NCBI RefSeq assembly: GCF_000961885.1
Contig: NZ_JZKH01000017.1
Coordinates: 1-64,000, forward strand
Length of the DNA stretch: 64,000 nt
Direction of reading: 5' to 3'
Source: Streptomyces rubellomurinus
Lineage (GTDB): Bacteria; Actinomycetota; Actinomycetes; Streptomycetales; Streptomycetaceae
The notes beneath the pieces are model-generated. The model did no database searches. It was not told the origin of the DNA and saw nothing but the letters and a program-made list of their open reading frames with translations. The position numbers and the translations under genes were made by a program. Positions 26,090 through 37,053 of the stretch are shown here, in pieces; positions within the stretch are counted from its first letter, which is position 1; the number at the start of each line of letters is the position of its first letter.

Positions 26090-26635
26090 CCGGACACGAT
26101 TGGCAAGGGCAAGGCCGGGGAATGTCTGAGGGGGTCGGTAGTGTTAACCTCATTGCTGCACCAGGTGCCCTCCGGGGCTCGGTGCGCCGCGTCCCGATCC
26201 CAGCACTCCACTGCCGTGGAGTCCAGGCGATGCCCGGGGCGACGATTCTCCGGGAGCCCACCGCAGCGCGTACGCAGCCTGCCTGCGCGACATGCGGTCG
26301 CATCCCGAAGCCGTGACGGCACCTGACTCCCACCCGCGGCCTCCCCACTGGAGGCCAGGACGGGCGGAGCGCGGGCCACCGTCACGCGACGGGGGCCCGG
26401 GATTCACAGGCAGCGTGGGGGCGCAACGCCCTCAGGGGAGGTCGACACCGACCGGCCCACCGCGCCACTCAGCACCACCGTGCTTCACGCACCGCACCTC
26501 CCAGCTCTCCCTCGACGGGCTCCCGCCATTCGAGGGGATCACCGCCTCGGACCGACGCAGTCGAGCGTTGGTCAGGACAGCACAACCGGTCGCCGAGCCA
26601 GACAGGCCGACGTCCGCTCCAGGGAAGGACCCTTA
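26090..26635 (+). promoter_or_regulatory. rho: rho promoter and long untranslated leader
   Basis: Nearly 550 bases with no convincing gene. AT-rich TAGTGTTAACCT at 26139-26150 is the likely -10 zone, which gives an RNA leader of roughly 480 bases. rho genes are commonly autoregulated by Rho-dependent termination in the leader; the C-rich, G-poor tracts near 26320-26500 would suit Rho loading. The leader ends in GGGAAGGA, 8 bases before the GTG start. Confidence 0.55.
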
Positions 26636-28750
<2,115 letters not shown>

Positions 28751-28772
28751 CCGTAGCCGGACGGCTGTCGGA

Positions 28773-28812
28773 CACCGAACCCCGGATCGCGCGAGCGGTC
28801 CGGGGTTCGGTG
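28773..28812 (+). terminator. Terminator after rho
   Basis: Perfect 14-bp stem CACCGAACCCCGGA/TCCGGGGTTCGGTG with a 12-base loop, 22 bases after the stop. Confidence 0.85.
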
Positions 28813-28876
28813 CGTCCGGCCGGGCACTGTTTCACGATCGGGACGACTTTGGGCTTTTTCGGCTACTTGTCCGATT

Positions 28877-28890
28877 TACTCTGGACCGTA
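28877..28890 (+). promoter_or_regulatory. -10 element of leaderless LCP gene
   Basis: TACTCT (28877-28882) ends 7 bases before ATG 28890 in an unusually T-rich stretch (28846-28880). Confidence 0.45.
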
Positions 28891-29975
28891 TGGCCGAGCA
28901 CAAGAGCACCCCCAGCCGCCGCCGCAGGGTCCTGCGGGTGGCCGCCTGCGCGTTCGTCGCGCTCGTCGTCCTGGGCGCCGGAGCGGCCGTGTACGCGTAC
29001 GTCAGGCTCAACGGCAACATCAAGACCGTCGACATCGACGAGCGGCTCGGCGACGCCCGTCCGCCGGCCGCCACCGACGGCTCCTTCAACATCCTCGTCC
29101 TGGGTTCCGACTCGCGCTCCGGCGACAACGGGAGCCTGGCCGGCGGCACCACCGACGGCGCCCGCTCGGACACCGCGATGGTGGTGCACGTCAGCCAGGA
29201 CCACTCGCGGGCCTCGGTCGTCTCCATCCCGCGCGACACCCTGGTCGACCGGCCGGACTGCACCGACCCGAGCGGCAAGGCCGTCCCGGCGGTGAAGCGC
29301 GCGATGTACAACAGCGCCTTCGAGGCCGGCGGCGCGGCCTGCGCGGTCAAGACCACCGAACAGCTCACCGGGCTGCGGATGGACCACTACGTGCAGATCG
29401 ACTTCGCCGGCTTCGCCCGGGTCGTCGACGCGATAGGCGGGGCCACCGTGACCACCACGGTGGCCATCCACGACAAGGACAGCGGCCTGGACCTGCCGCC
29501 CGGCGAGCACCACCTGAACGGCCAGCAGGCACTCGCCTTCGTCCGCACCCGGCACGGCGTCGGCGACGGCAGCGACCTCGGCCGGATCGAGCTGCAGAAG
29601 CAGATGGTCAAGTCGCTGCTCCAGCAGGCCGGCGGGGCGGGCCTGTTCACCGACCCGGTCAAGCTGTGGTCGATCGGCGACACCGTGACGAAGAGCATCA
29701 CCACCGACTCCGCGCTCGGCTCGGTGAACTCCCTGGTCGGGCTGGTGCAGGAACTCAAGGGGATCGGGCCGGACCGGCTGAGCATGGTCACCCTGCCCGT
29801 GGTCACCGCCCCCAGCGACCCGAACCGGGTGGTCGAGCAGCAGCCGCAGGCCGGGCAGGTGTGGGCGGCGCTCAAGGCCGACCAGCCGATCCCGCAGACC
29901 GTCGTCTCGGCCCAGCCGGAGAACCCGGCGCAGGCCGCCCCGACCGCCTCGCCGACCGCCCGCGCCAGGCGCTGA
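28890..29975 (+). CDS. LCP (LytR-CpsA-Psr) family cell-wall glycopolymer ligase
   Basis: 361 residues. One membrane helix at about 13-36 places the LCP domain outside. Domain motifs: FNILVLGSDSR, GARSDTAMVVHV (metal-binding Asp), VVSIPRDTLVD (catalytic Arg), DHYVQIDFAGFARVVDAIGG and QALAFVRTRHGVGDGSDLGR. LCP enzymes move undecaprenyl-linked glycopolymers onto peptidoglycan. The C-terminal 40 residues are Pro/Ala-rich and disordered. A WecA/TagO-like initiating transferase lies 5.5 kb downstream, so both ends of one polymer pathway may be in the window (inference). Confidence 0.93.
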   Translation: MAEHKSTPSRRRRVLRVAACAFVALVVLGAGAAVYAYVRLNGNIKTVDIDERLGDARPPAATDGSFNILVLGSDSRSGDNGSLAGGTTDGARSDTAMVVHVSQDHSRASVVSIPRDTLVDRPDCTDPSGKAVPAVKRAMYNSAFEAGGAACAVKTTEQLTGLRMDHYVQIDFAGFARVVDAIGGATVTTTVAIHDKDSGLDLPPGEHHLNGQQALAFVRTRHGVGDGSDLGRIELQKQMVKSLLQQAGGAGLFTDPVKLWSIGDTVTKSITTDSALGSVNSLVGLVQELKGIGPDRLSMVTLPVVTAPSDPNRVVEQQPQAGQVWAALKADQPIPQTVVSAQPENPAQAAPTASPTARARR

Positions 29976-30020
29976 GCGGGGCGCCGGGCGGGCCAGGAAT
30001 ACCCGCGGACCCGACCCGGT

Positions 30021-30050
30021 TTGGGAAGATGCGGCCGGTCCTGGCAGACT
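30021..30050 (+). promoter_or_regulatory. rpmE: Candidate promoter of rpmE-prfA group
   Basis: TTGGGA (30021-30026), 18-base spacer, CAGACT (30045-30050), about 75 bases before the rpmE start. Matches to consensus are moderate. Confidence 0.4.
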
Positions 30051-30124
30051 GGTTCGTCGGTCCCGGTTCACGAGCGGCATTCCAGCCGCCGACCCGGTGC
30101 CCTCCCGAAACCTAGGAGAACCCC

Positions 30125-30346
30125 TTGAAGCCCAACGTTCACCCCGAGTACGTGGTCACGCGCGTGACCTGCACCTGCGGCGCCGAGTTCACCACCCGCT
30201 CGACCGAGACCAGCGGCGAGATCCGCGCCGAGGTCTGCTCGCAGTGCCACCCGTTCTACACCGGCAAGCAGAAGATCCTCGACACCGGCGGCCGCGTGGC
30301 CCGCTTCGAGGCCCGCTTCGGCAAGCAGCACAGCGCGAAGGCCTAG
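30125..30346 (+). CDS. rpmE: Ribosomal protein bL31 (zinc-type)
   Basis: 73 residues, standard length. Begins [16 protein letters not shown] and keeps all four zinc cysteines (TCTCG and VCSQC), so this is the C+ form used when zinc is plentiful; the C- paralogue would be expected elsewhere under Zur control. It sits in the 50S subunit bridging to the 30S head. The start is TTG with AGGAG 7 bases upstream. prfA follows after 157 bases. Confidence 0.97.
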   Translation: MKPNVHPEYVVTRVTCTCGAEFTTRSTETSGEIRAEVCSQCHPFYTGKQKILDTGGRVARFEARFGKQHSAKA

Positions 30347-30503
30347 CGCTCCCTCGGCGCCGGCTCCCGGCGTCCCCGTACTCGTTCCGGGGGCGCTGGG
30401 GGTCGGCGCCGTTCGCGTCCCCCCGACGCGCTCCGGCCCGTACGCTCCGCACCCCGCACGTCCCCGCCCACACGTTCCGAGCCCCCGGGAAGAAGGCCAC
30501 CCC

Positions 30504-31580
30504 ATGTTCGAGGCAGTCGAAGAGCTCCTCGTCGAGCACGCCGACCTCGAGAAGAGGCTGGCAGACCCGTCCGTCCACGCCGACCAGGCCAACGCCCGCA
30601 AGCTGGCCAAGCGCTACGCCGAGCTGACCCCGATCACCCGGGTCTACCGGGAGTGGCGGCAGGCCGGCGAGGACATCGTGGCCGCGCGCGAACTCGCCGC
30701 GGAGGACCCGGACTTCATCGCCGAGGTGAAGGACTCCGAGGCGCGGCAGGAAGAGCTGACCGAGGAACTGCGGCTGCTGCTCGTCCCGCGCGACCCGAGC
30801 GACGACAAGGACGTCATCCTGGAGATCAAGGCGGGCGAGGGCGGCGAGGAGTCCGCGCTGTTCGCCGGCGACCTGCTCCGGATGTACCTGCGCTTCGCCG
30901 AGCGGGTCGGCTGGAAGACCGAGCTCATCGACTCCAACGAGTCGGACCTCGGCGGCTACAAGGACGTCTCGGTCGCGGTCAAGACCAAGGGCAACGCCGA
31001 GCCCGGCCAGGGCGTCTGGGCCCGACTGAAGTACGAGGGCGGCGTGCACCGCGTGCAGCGCGTCCCCGCCACCGAGTCGCAGGGCCGCATCCACACCTCC
31101 GCGGCGGGCGTGCTGGTCACCCCCGAGGCGGAGGAGGTCGAGGTCGAGATCCACGCCAACGACCTGCGCATCGACGTCTACCGCTCCTCGGGCCCCGGCG
31201 GCCAGTCGGTCAACACCACGGACTCGGCGGTCCGGATCACCCACCTGCCGACCGGTATCGTGGCGTCCTGCCAGAACGAGAAGAGCCAGCTGCAGAACAA
31301 GGAGCAGGCGATGCGCATCCTGCGTTCGCGGCTGCTGGCCGCCGCGCAGGAGGAGGCCGAGCGCGAGGCCTCGGACGCGCGTCGCAGCCAGGTCCGCACG
31401 GTGGACCGCTCCGAGCGCATCCGGACGTACAACTACCCGGAGAACCGCATCTCGGACCACCGCACGGGGTTCAAGTCGTACAACCTGGACCAGGTCCTGG
31501 ACGGCGACCTGAACGCGGTGATCCAGTCCTGCGTCGACGCGGACGCCGCGGCCAAGCTCGCCGCGGCCCAACAGAACTGA
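30504..31580 (+). CDS. prfA: Peptide chain release factor 1
   Basis: 358 residues. Reads UAA/UAG: the tripeptide anticodon region is [16 protein letters not shown] (P-A-T, RF1 type) near residue 190; GGQ in [17 protein letters not shown] near residue 232 triggers peptide release. GAAGG lies upstream of the ATG. prmC, whose product methylates the GGQ glutamine, is 61 bases downstream, the usual bacterial pairing. Confidence 0.98.
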   Translation: MFEAVEELLVEHADLEKRLADPSVHADQANARKLAKRYAELTPITRVYREWRQAGEDIVAARELAAEDPDFIAEVKDSEARQEELTEELRLLLVPRDPSDDKDVILEIKAGEGGEESALFAGDLLRMYLRFAERVGWKTELIDSNESDLGGYKDVSVAVKTKGNAEPGQGVWARLKYEGGVHRVQRVPATESQGRIHTSAAGVLVTPEAEEVEVEIHANDLRIDVYRSSGPGGQSVNTTDSAVRITHLPTGIVASCQNEKSQLQNKEQAMRILRSRLLAAAQEEAEREASDARRSQVRTVDRSERIRTYNYPENRISDHRTGFKSYNLDQVLDGDLNAVIQSCVDADAAAKLAAAQQN

Positions 31581-31641
31581 GACCGGCGCGCCCCAGCCCG
31601 ACAAGCCTGAAGCCGGAGCGCAGAAACAAGAGGTCGTACGG

Positions 31642-32508
31642 ATGAACCTGCTGCTCGCCGAGGTGGCCCAGGCCACCCAGCGGTTGGCCGCGGCCGGCGT
31701 GCCGTCGCCGCGCTTCGACGCGGAGGAACTCGCCGCCTACGTCCACAACGTCAAGCGCAGCCAGCTGCACACCGTGAAGGACGCGGACTTCGACGCCCGC
31801 TACTGGGAGGCCGTCTCCCGCCGCGAGGCGCGCGAGCCGCTGCAGCACATCACCGGGCGGGCGTTCTTCCGCTACCTCGAACTCGAAGTCGGCCCCGGAG
31901 TGTTCGTGCCCCGGCCGGAGACCGAGACGGTCGTCGAGTGGGCCATAGAAGCGGTGCGCGAGATGGACGTGGCCGAGCCGCTGGTCGTCGACCTGTGCTC
32001 CGGCTCCGGCGCGATCGCGCTCGCCCTCGCCCAGGAACTGCCGCGCTCCAGCGTGCACGCCTTCGAGCTCGACGAGGGCGCGCTGGAGTACACCCGGCGC
32101 AACATCGAGGCCAGCCCCGACCGCGCCCGGGTCACCCTGCACGCCGGCGACGCCACCCGGGCCTTCGCCGACGACCGCTCCTGGGACGGCCGCTTCGACC
32201 TGGTGATCTCCAACCCGCCGTACATCCCGCTCACCGAGTGGGAGTACGTCGCGCCCGAGGCCCGCGACCACGACCCGCAGATGTCCCTGTTCTCCGGCGA
32301 GGACGGCCTGGACACCATCCGCGGCATCGAGCGGGTCGCCGCCCGGCTGCTGCGCCCGGGCGGCGCGGTGGTGGTCGAGCACGCCGACCAGCAGGGCGGC
32401 CAGGTGCCGTGGATCTTCAACGAGGAACGCGGTTGGACGGACACCGCCGACCACCGCGACCTGAACAACCGGCCGCGCTTCACGACCGCCCGCAGGGCCG
32501 GGTCGTGA
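31642..32508 (+). CDS. prmC: Release factor glutamine methyltransferase
   Basis: 288 residues. SAM-dependent: motif I VVDLCSGSGAIALALA near residue 115, and the Gln-binding NPPY motif LVISNPPYIPL near residue 191. The N-terminal helical domain (about 1-75) contacts the release factor. It methylates the GGQ glutamine of RF1/RF2. The ribosome-binding site is weak. Lies in the rpmE-prfA-prmC-tsaC-phosphatase run. Confidence 0.96.
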   Translation: MNLLLAEVAQATQRLAAAGVPSPRFDAEELAAYVHNVKRSQLHTVKDADFDARYWEAVSRREAREPLQHITGRAFFRYLELEVGPGVFVPRPETETVVEWAIEAVREMDVAEPLVVDLCSGSGAIALALAQELPRSSVHAFELDEGALEYTRRNIEASPDRARVTLHAGDATRAFADDRSWDGRFDLVISNPPYIPLTEWEYVAPEARDHDPQMSLFSGEDGLDTIRGIERVAARLLRPGGAVVVEHADQQGGQVPWIFNEERGWTDTADHRDLNNRPRFTTARRAGS

Positions 32509-32586
32509 CGGGCCGGATCGTGAACACCGAGCGCAGCGCTACCGCGCCGTGAATGTCATGAGCCTTTCCGGAAGGGGACCGCACCG

Positions 32587-33234
32587 ATGAGCCGCCGTTA
32601 CGACTGTGCCGACGCCGGGGACCGTGCCACCGGCCTGCGCGAGGCCGCCTCGGCCATCCGCCGCGGCGAACTCGTCGTGCTGCCCACCGACACCCTGTAC
32701 GGCGTCGGCGCGGACGCCTTCTCCCCGGAGGCGGTGGCCGAGCTGCTGGCCGCCAAGGGCCGCGGCCGCAACATGCCCTCCCCGGTGCTGGTCGGCTCGC
32801 CGACCACCCTGCACGGCCTGGTCACCGACTTCTCCGAGCAGGCCTGGGAACTGGTCGACGCCTTCTGGCCGGGCGGCCTGACCCTGGTCGCCAAGCACCA
32901 GCCCTCGCTGCGCTGGGACCTGGGCGAGACCCGCGGCACCGTCGCCGTGCGGATGCCGCTGCACCCGGTCGCCATCGAGCTGCTGAACACCACCGGCCCG
33001 CTCGCCGTCTCCAGCGCCAACAAGACCGGCGGGCCGTCCCCGGCCACCTGCGACGACGCCCAGCACCAGCTCGGCGACGCGATCTCGGTCTACCTGGACG
33101 GCGGTTCCGCCGACTACGCGACCGCCTCGTCCATCGTCGACGTCACCGGCAAGACCCCGGTCCTGCTGCGCGCCGGCGCGATCAGCATCGAGCAGCTGAG
33201 GGAGGTCGTCCCCGACCTGGAGGCCGGAAGTTGA
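32587..33234 (+). CDS. tsaC: L-threonylcarbamoyladenylate synthase (TsaC/Sua5/YrdC family)
   Basis: 215 residues. Makes threonylcarbamoyl-AMP from Thr, bicarbonate and ATP for the t6A37 modification of ANN-reading tRNAs. Family features: VVLPTDTLYGVGADAF, KGRGRNMPSPVLVG, FWPGGLTLVAKH, VAVRMPLHPVAIELL, GPLAVSSANKTGGPSP and SSIVDVTG near the end. It lacks the extra Sua5 domain, so it is the short form. The stop overlaps the TTG of the phosphatase (TTGA), so the two are coupled. Confidence 0.94.
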   Translation: MSRRYDCADAGDRATGLREAASAIRRGELVVLPTDTLYGVGADAFSPEAVAELLAAKGRGRNMPSPVLVGSPTTLHGLVTDFSEQAWELVDAFWPGGLTLVAKHQPSLRWDLGETRGTVAVRMPLHPVAIELLNTTGPLAVSSANKTGGPSPATCDDAQHQLGDAISVYLDGGSADYATASSIVDVTGKTPVLLRAGAISIEQLREVVPDLEAGS

Positions 33235-33905
33235 CGCCCATCGCCTCGCTCCATGCCGGGCCCGGCATAGCGCCGTACCTGAGCGTGGGCCCCAGGCCGC
33301 TGGACCACTTCCGGATCCTGTTCGTCTGCACCGGCAACATCTGCCGCTCGCCGATCGCCGAGCGGCTCACCCGGCGTGAGCTGGACACCCGGCTCAGCCC
33401 CCGGGTGGCCGGGCGCATCCTGGTGGAGAGCGCCGGCACCTGGGGTCACGAGGGCGCGCCGATGGAGGACCACGCGGCGACCGTGCTGAACGAGTACGGC
33501 GCCGACAGCGGGGGCTTCACCGGCCGGGAACTGCTGGACGAGCACGTGGTCGAGGCCGACCTGGTGCTCACCGCGACCCTGGACCACCGCGCCCAGGTGA
33601 TCTCGATGGGGCACGAGGCGGGGCTGCGCACCTTCACACTGAAGGAGTTCACCCGCCTGGTGCGGACGATAGACCCGGGCACCCTGCCCGACCCCCGGCG
33701 CGGCGCCGACGTCACCGAGCGCGCCCGCGCCCTCGTCCGGGCGGCCGCCGCGCTGCGCGGCTGGCTGCTCGCGGCCACCCCGGAGTCGGACGAGCTGGAC
33801 GACCCGTACGGGGCGCCGATCGGCATGTTCCGCAACTGCGGCGAGGAGATATTCCACGCCGTCGACCCGGTGGTGACCGCCCTCACCGGCGTGCCGGCCC
33901 GCTAG
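33231..33905 (+). CDS. Low-molecular-weight protein-tyrosine-phosphatase
   Basis: 224 residues, longer than the usual 150-165. The P-loop CTGNICRS (Cx5R) begins near residue 33 after an extra 25-residue N-terminal segment. The general-acid Asp is probably in DDPYGAP near residue 190, and about 20 residues follow the fold. TTG start overlaps the TsaC stop, with GGAGG 7 bases upstream; a later start would cut into the first beta strand region. Relatives act on polysaccharide-assembly kinases; its target here is unknown. Confidence 0.9.
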   Translation: MTPIASLHAGPGIAPYLSVGPRPLDHFRILFVCTGNICRSPIAERLTRRELDTRLSPRVAGRILVESAGTWGHEGAPMEDHAATVLNEYGADSGGFTGRELLDEHVVEADLVLTATLDHRAQVISMGHEAGLRTFTLKEFTRLVRTIDPGTLPDPRRGADVTERARALVRAAAALRGWLLAATPESDELDDPYGAPIGMFRNCGEEIFHAVDPVVTALTGVPAR

Positions 33906-34039
33906 CGGCCGGCCTTCAAAGGGGCCGTCCGGCGGTTTCCCGGGGCCCGTCCGGCCCGTCCGGCCGCTTTCCGGCGGGCCGCGGCCGGGGTGCCGTCCTA
34001 CGCTGGTGGCACCGTCCCCGCACGCCCGGGAGCACCGCC

Positions 34040-35320
34040 ATGACCGTCACCGATGCCGCGACGAGCCCGACCGCCACGAGGGGGCGCCCCGCGGCGTCCG
34101 AGGCGCTGTTCCGGGCCGATCCGCAGATCGCCGACCTGCTCGCGGCCGAGGCCGAGCGGCGGGCCGAGTCGATCCAGCTGCTGGCGGGGGAGAACCTGAC
34201 CAGCCCGGCCGTGCTGGCGGCGCTGACCGGGCCGCTGATCGACAAGTACGCCGAGGGCTACCCGGGCCGCCGGCACCACACCGGCTGCGCGCTGGCGGAC
34301 GCCGCCGAGCTGCTGGCGATCGACCGGGCCCGCGCGCTGTTCGCCGCCCCGCACGCCAACGTCCAGCCCCGGTCGGTGACTTCGGCGATGCTGGCGGCGT
34401 ACGCGGCGCTGCTGCGGCCCGGCGACGGGGTGCTCGCGATGTCGCTGGAGCACGGCGGCCACCTCAGCTGCGGCTCGCGGGCCAACTTCTCCGGCCGCTG
34501 GTTCGAATTCACCGGCTACGGGGTGCGCGAGCAGGACGGACTGGTCGACCTCGACCAGGTGCGCGACCTGGCCCGCCGGCACCGCCCGAAGGCCATCGTG
34601 GCGGGCTCGATCTCGCACCCCCGGCACCCGGACTGGGCGGCCTTCCGGGAGATCGCCGACGAGGTGGACGCCTACCTGGTCGCCGCCGTCGCGCAGACCA
34701 CCGGGCTGGTCGCGGCCGGGGCGGCGCCCTCGCCGGTGCCGTTCGCGGACGTCACCGTCGCGGCCACCCACAAGCTGCTGCGCGGCCCGCGCGGCGGCCT
34801 GCTGCTGTGCACCGCGGAGCTCGCCGAGCGGATCGACCGGGCGGTGTTCCCGTTCAGCCAGGGCGGCGCGGCGATGAACGAGGTGGCCGGCAAGGCGGTG
34901 GCCCTCGCGCAGGCCGCGACGGCCGAGTACCGGGCCTACGCGCTGCGCACGGTGTCCGGGGCGCGGGCTCTCGCCGAGGGGCTCGCGGAGGCCGGTCTGC
35001 GCCCCCTGACGGGCGGGACGGACACCCACCTGGTGACGGCGGACGTCAGCCCGCTGGGCGTCAGCGGCGCGGAGGCCGAGCGGCGCTGCGCGGCGGCCGG
35101 GCTGCTGCTCGGCAAGTGCGCGCTGCCGTACGACCCGGCGCCGCCCGCCGAGGCCTCCGGGATCCGGCTGGGCACGGGCACGGTGACCAGCCAGGGCATG
35201 GGCCCGGCGGAGCTGGCCGAGATCGCCGGGCTGGTCGGCCGGCTGCTCGCCGGTGACGCGGCCGCGCCGGTCGCGCAGCGGGTCCGGGAGCTGGCGGCGG
35301 CCTACGCGGACGGCGTCTGA
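34040..35320 (+). CDS. Divergent serine hydroxymethyltransferase homologue
   Basis: 426 residues, fold-type I PLP family. Clearly SHMT-derived: LLAGENLTSPAV, KYAEGYPGRR, AAPHANVQPRS, HGGHLSCG and the PLP lysine in ATHKLLRGPRGG (Lys245), with GIRLGTG for the substrate carboxylate. Key positions differ: the Tyr-Tyr after YPGRR is His79-His80; the pyridine-binding Asp (VDMAH in true SHMT) is Ala216; the stacking His is Gln219. True SHMT activity is therefore doubtful and glyA is probably elsewhere. Promoter TACGCT at 33999-34004, GGGAG before the ATG. Confidence 0.85.
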   Translation: MTVTDAATSPTATRGRPAASEALFRADPQIADLLAAEAERRAESIQLLAGENLTSPAVLAALTGPLIDKYAEGYPGRRHHTGCALADAAELLAIDRARALFAAPHANVQPRSVTSAMLAAYAALLRPGDGVLAMSLEHGGHLSCGSRANFSGRWFEFTGYGVREQDGLVDLDQVRDLARRHRPKAIVAGSISHPRHPDWAAFREIADEVDAYLVAAVAQTTGLVAAGAAPSPVPFADVTVAATHKLLRGPRGGLLLCTAELAERIDRAVFPFSQGGAAMNEVAGKAVALAQAATAEYRAYALRTVSGARALAEGLAEAGLRPLTGGTDTHLVTADVSPLGVSGAEAERRCAAAGLLLGKCALPYDPAPPAEASGIRLGTGTVTSQGMGPAELAEIAGLVGRLLAGDAAAPVAQRVRELAAAYADGV

Positions 35321-35388
35321 AACGGGAATCCCGATCTCCTACCCGGGAGGGCGAACCGCGATGCGCGTCCCGGGCGTCCGACTCAATA

Positions 35389-35454
35389 AGGTGTGTCCCG
35401 TGGCGACACACCTCGAACCCCGGGAAGGCAGGGGAGTACCTTCGGTACCTCCCC
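35389..35454 (+). promoter_or_regulatory. Two hairpins in leader of glycosyl-phosphate transferase gene
   Basis: First: perfect 9-bp stem AGGTGTGTC/GACACACCT (35389-35413). Second: about 10-bp stem with one bulge and a TTC loop (35431-35454), 27 bases before the start. The first could end the SHMT-like transcript. No known riboswitch class is recognised. Confidence 0.5.
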
Positions 35455-35481
35455 GTACGACAGTGATGCAGGAGGCCAGTG

Positions 35482-36759
35482 GTGCGTGAGTACTTGCTGG
35501 TGCTGTTCTGCACCGCCGCCGTCACCTACCTGCTGACCGGCCCGGTCCGGAAGTTCGCCATCGCGGCCGGCGCGATGCCGCCGGTGCGCGCCCGCGACGT
35601 GCACCGCGAGCCCACTCCGCGGCTCGGCGGCATCGCCATGTTCGGCGGGCTGTGCGCGGGCATCCTGGTCGCCTCGCAGCTGGACAACCTGAGCAAGGTG
35701 TTCACCCAGGGCACCGACATCCGCGCGCTGCTGTCCGGCGCCGGGATCATGTGGCTGCTCGGCGTGCTCGACGACAAGTGGGGCGTGGACGCGCTGGTGA
35801 AGCTCGGCGGCCAGATGATCGCCGCCGGTGTGATGGTCTGGCAGGGCGTCACGGTGATCACCCTCCCGGTGCCGGGCGTCGGCGCCGTCGCGGTGAGCCC
35901 CACCCAGGGCATGGTCATCTCGGTCATCCTGGTCGTCGTCATGGTCAACGCCGTGAACTTCATCGACGGCCTGGACGGCCTGGCCGGCGGCATGGTCTGC
36001 ATCGCCGCGATGGCCTTCTTCCTGTACAGCTACCGGCTCTGGTACGGCTACGCGATCACCGACGCGGCCCCCGCCGTGCTGTTCAGCGTGCTGCTGATCG
36101 GCATGTGCCTGGGCTTCCTGGCGCACAACATGCACCCCGCGCGGATCTTCATGGGCGACTCCGGCTCGATGATGCTGGGCCTCATGCTCGCCGTCGCCGC
36201 GATCTCCATCACCGGCCGGGTCGACCCGGACCTGATCAACAGCGAGACCGGTTCGCAGACCGCCACCGTGCACGCGCTGGTGCCGATCTACATCCCGCTG
36301 CTGCTGCCGCTGACGGTCATCGCGCTGCCGCTGGCCGACCTGCTGCTCGCGGTGGTGCGCCGCACCTGGGCCGGACAGTCGCCGTTCGCCGCGGACAAGC
36401 GCCACCTGCACCACCGGCTGCTCCAGGTCGGGCACTCGCACAGCCGGGCCGTACTGATCATGTACTTCTGGGCGGCGCTGATCGCCTTCGGCACGGTGGC
36501 CTTCTCGGTGACCAACACCGGACGGACCGTGATCCTGACGCTCGCCGGGCTCTGCCTGGTCGGCCTGGTGGTGCTGCTCACCCCGCGGTTCCGGCCGCGG
36601 GCGCCGCGCGCGGTGCAGTCCTTCGTCCCGCCGCGCTACCGCCGGCAGCAGTCCGGCCCGATGGCGGAACTGTCGGCGAAGGACAAGCAGATTCTGGGTG
36701 AAGCCAGCCGGGGCTCCTCGGCGGCCTCCGACCACGACAAGGCCAGCGGCCGCCGTTGA
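35482..36759 (+). CDS. MraY/WecA-family undecaprenyl-phosphate glycosyl-1-phosphate transferase
   Basis: 425 residues, about 11 membrane helices. Catalytic motifs: DVHREPTPRLGGIAMF, GVLDDKWGVDALVKL (DD pair), NAVNFIDGLDGLAGG, MGDSGSMMLG and the HLHHRL loop that selects the UDP-sugar in WecA/TagO. This argues for UDP-HexNAc transfer, starting teichoic-type polymers, rather than MraY itself. The C-terminal 70 residues are cytoplasmic and polar. GTG 35482 is favoured over GTG 35479 for its spacing (6 bases) from GGAGG. In Streptomyces this gene routinely precedes atpI. Confidence 0.93.
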   Translation: MREYLLVLFCTAAVTYLLTGPVRKFAIAAGAMPPVRARDVHREPTPRLGGIAMFGGLCAGILVASQLDNLSKVFTQGTDIRALLSGAGIMWLLGVLDDKWGVDALVKLGGQMIAAGVMVWQGVTVITLPVPGVGAVAVSPTQGMVISVILVVVMVNAVNFIDGLDGLAGGMVCIAAMAFFLYSYRLWYGYAITDAAPAVLFSVLLIGMCLGFLAHNMHPARIFMGDSGSMMLGLMLAVAAISITGRVDPDLINSETGSQTATVHALVPIYIPLLLPLTVIALPLADLLLAVVRRTWAGQSPFAADKRHLHHRLLQVGHSHSRAVLIMYFWAALIAFGTVAFSVTNTGRTVILTLAGLCLVGLVVLLTPRFRPRAPRAVQSFVPPRYRRQQSGPMAELSAKDKQILGEASRGSSAASDHDKASGRR

Positions 36760-36784
36760 CAAGAGAATTGACGTTGCGTCAAAT
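36756..36784 (+). promoter_or_regulatory. atpI: Candidate atp operon promoter
   Basis: TTGACA (36756-36761), 17-base spacer, TCAAAT (36779-36784). The -35 is perfect and the -10 matches 4 of 6. The -35 overlaps the stop codon of the upstream gene. The spacer and -10 are covered by the palindrome at 36768-36782. Confidence 0.5.
36768..36782. promoter_or_regulatory. Palindrome TTGACG-TTG-CGTCAA over the atp promoter
   Basis: Perfect 6-bp inverted repeat with a 3-base spacer, lying between and over the promoter hexamers, the classic place for a repressor. The core TGACGTNGCGTCA is shared with 4815-4827. Confidence 0.5.
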
Positions 36785-37053
36785 GGGGTCACCCGAACGG
36801 CGGATGGATTGCGCCAATGGTGTGACAGGTGCCACACAATCATGGTAAAGCTCTCATCAAATAGTTTGTGATACCGTTCACGAGTACCGAGAACACGCCG
36901 ACAGTCCTGACAGGTGGATGACTCCGTCCCTGTCGGTCTCCTCGACTGGGCCCGCCGCTCCAGCGGGCGGCCCACGGCGATGCCTCGGTCGGCCTCACCG
37001 CCACAGTCTGTGCCCGTCCCCCGCCACATCGACATGCCGCCGGAGCTGCCGAC
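36785..37053 (+). promoter_or_regulatory. atp operon leader with Crp-like site
   Basis: No gene seen. GTGACAGGTGCCAC at 36822-36835 matches GTG-N6-GNCAC, the consensus I recall for Streptomyces Crp, inside a wider GTGTG-N8-CACAC repeat. An AT-rich patch (36841-36880) may hold a second -10. GGAG before the atpI ATG is the ribosome-binding site. Confidence 0.45.
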
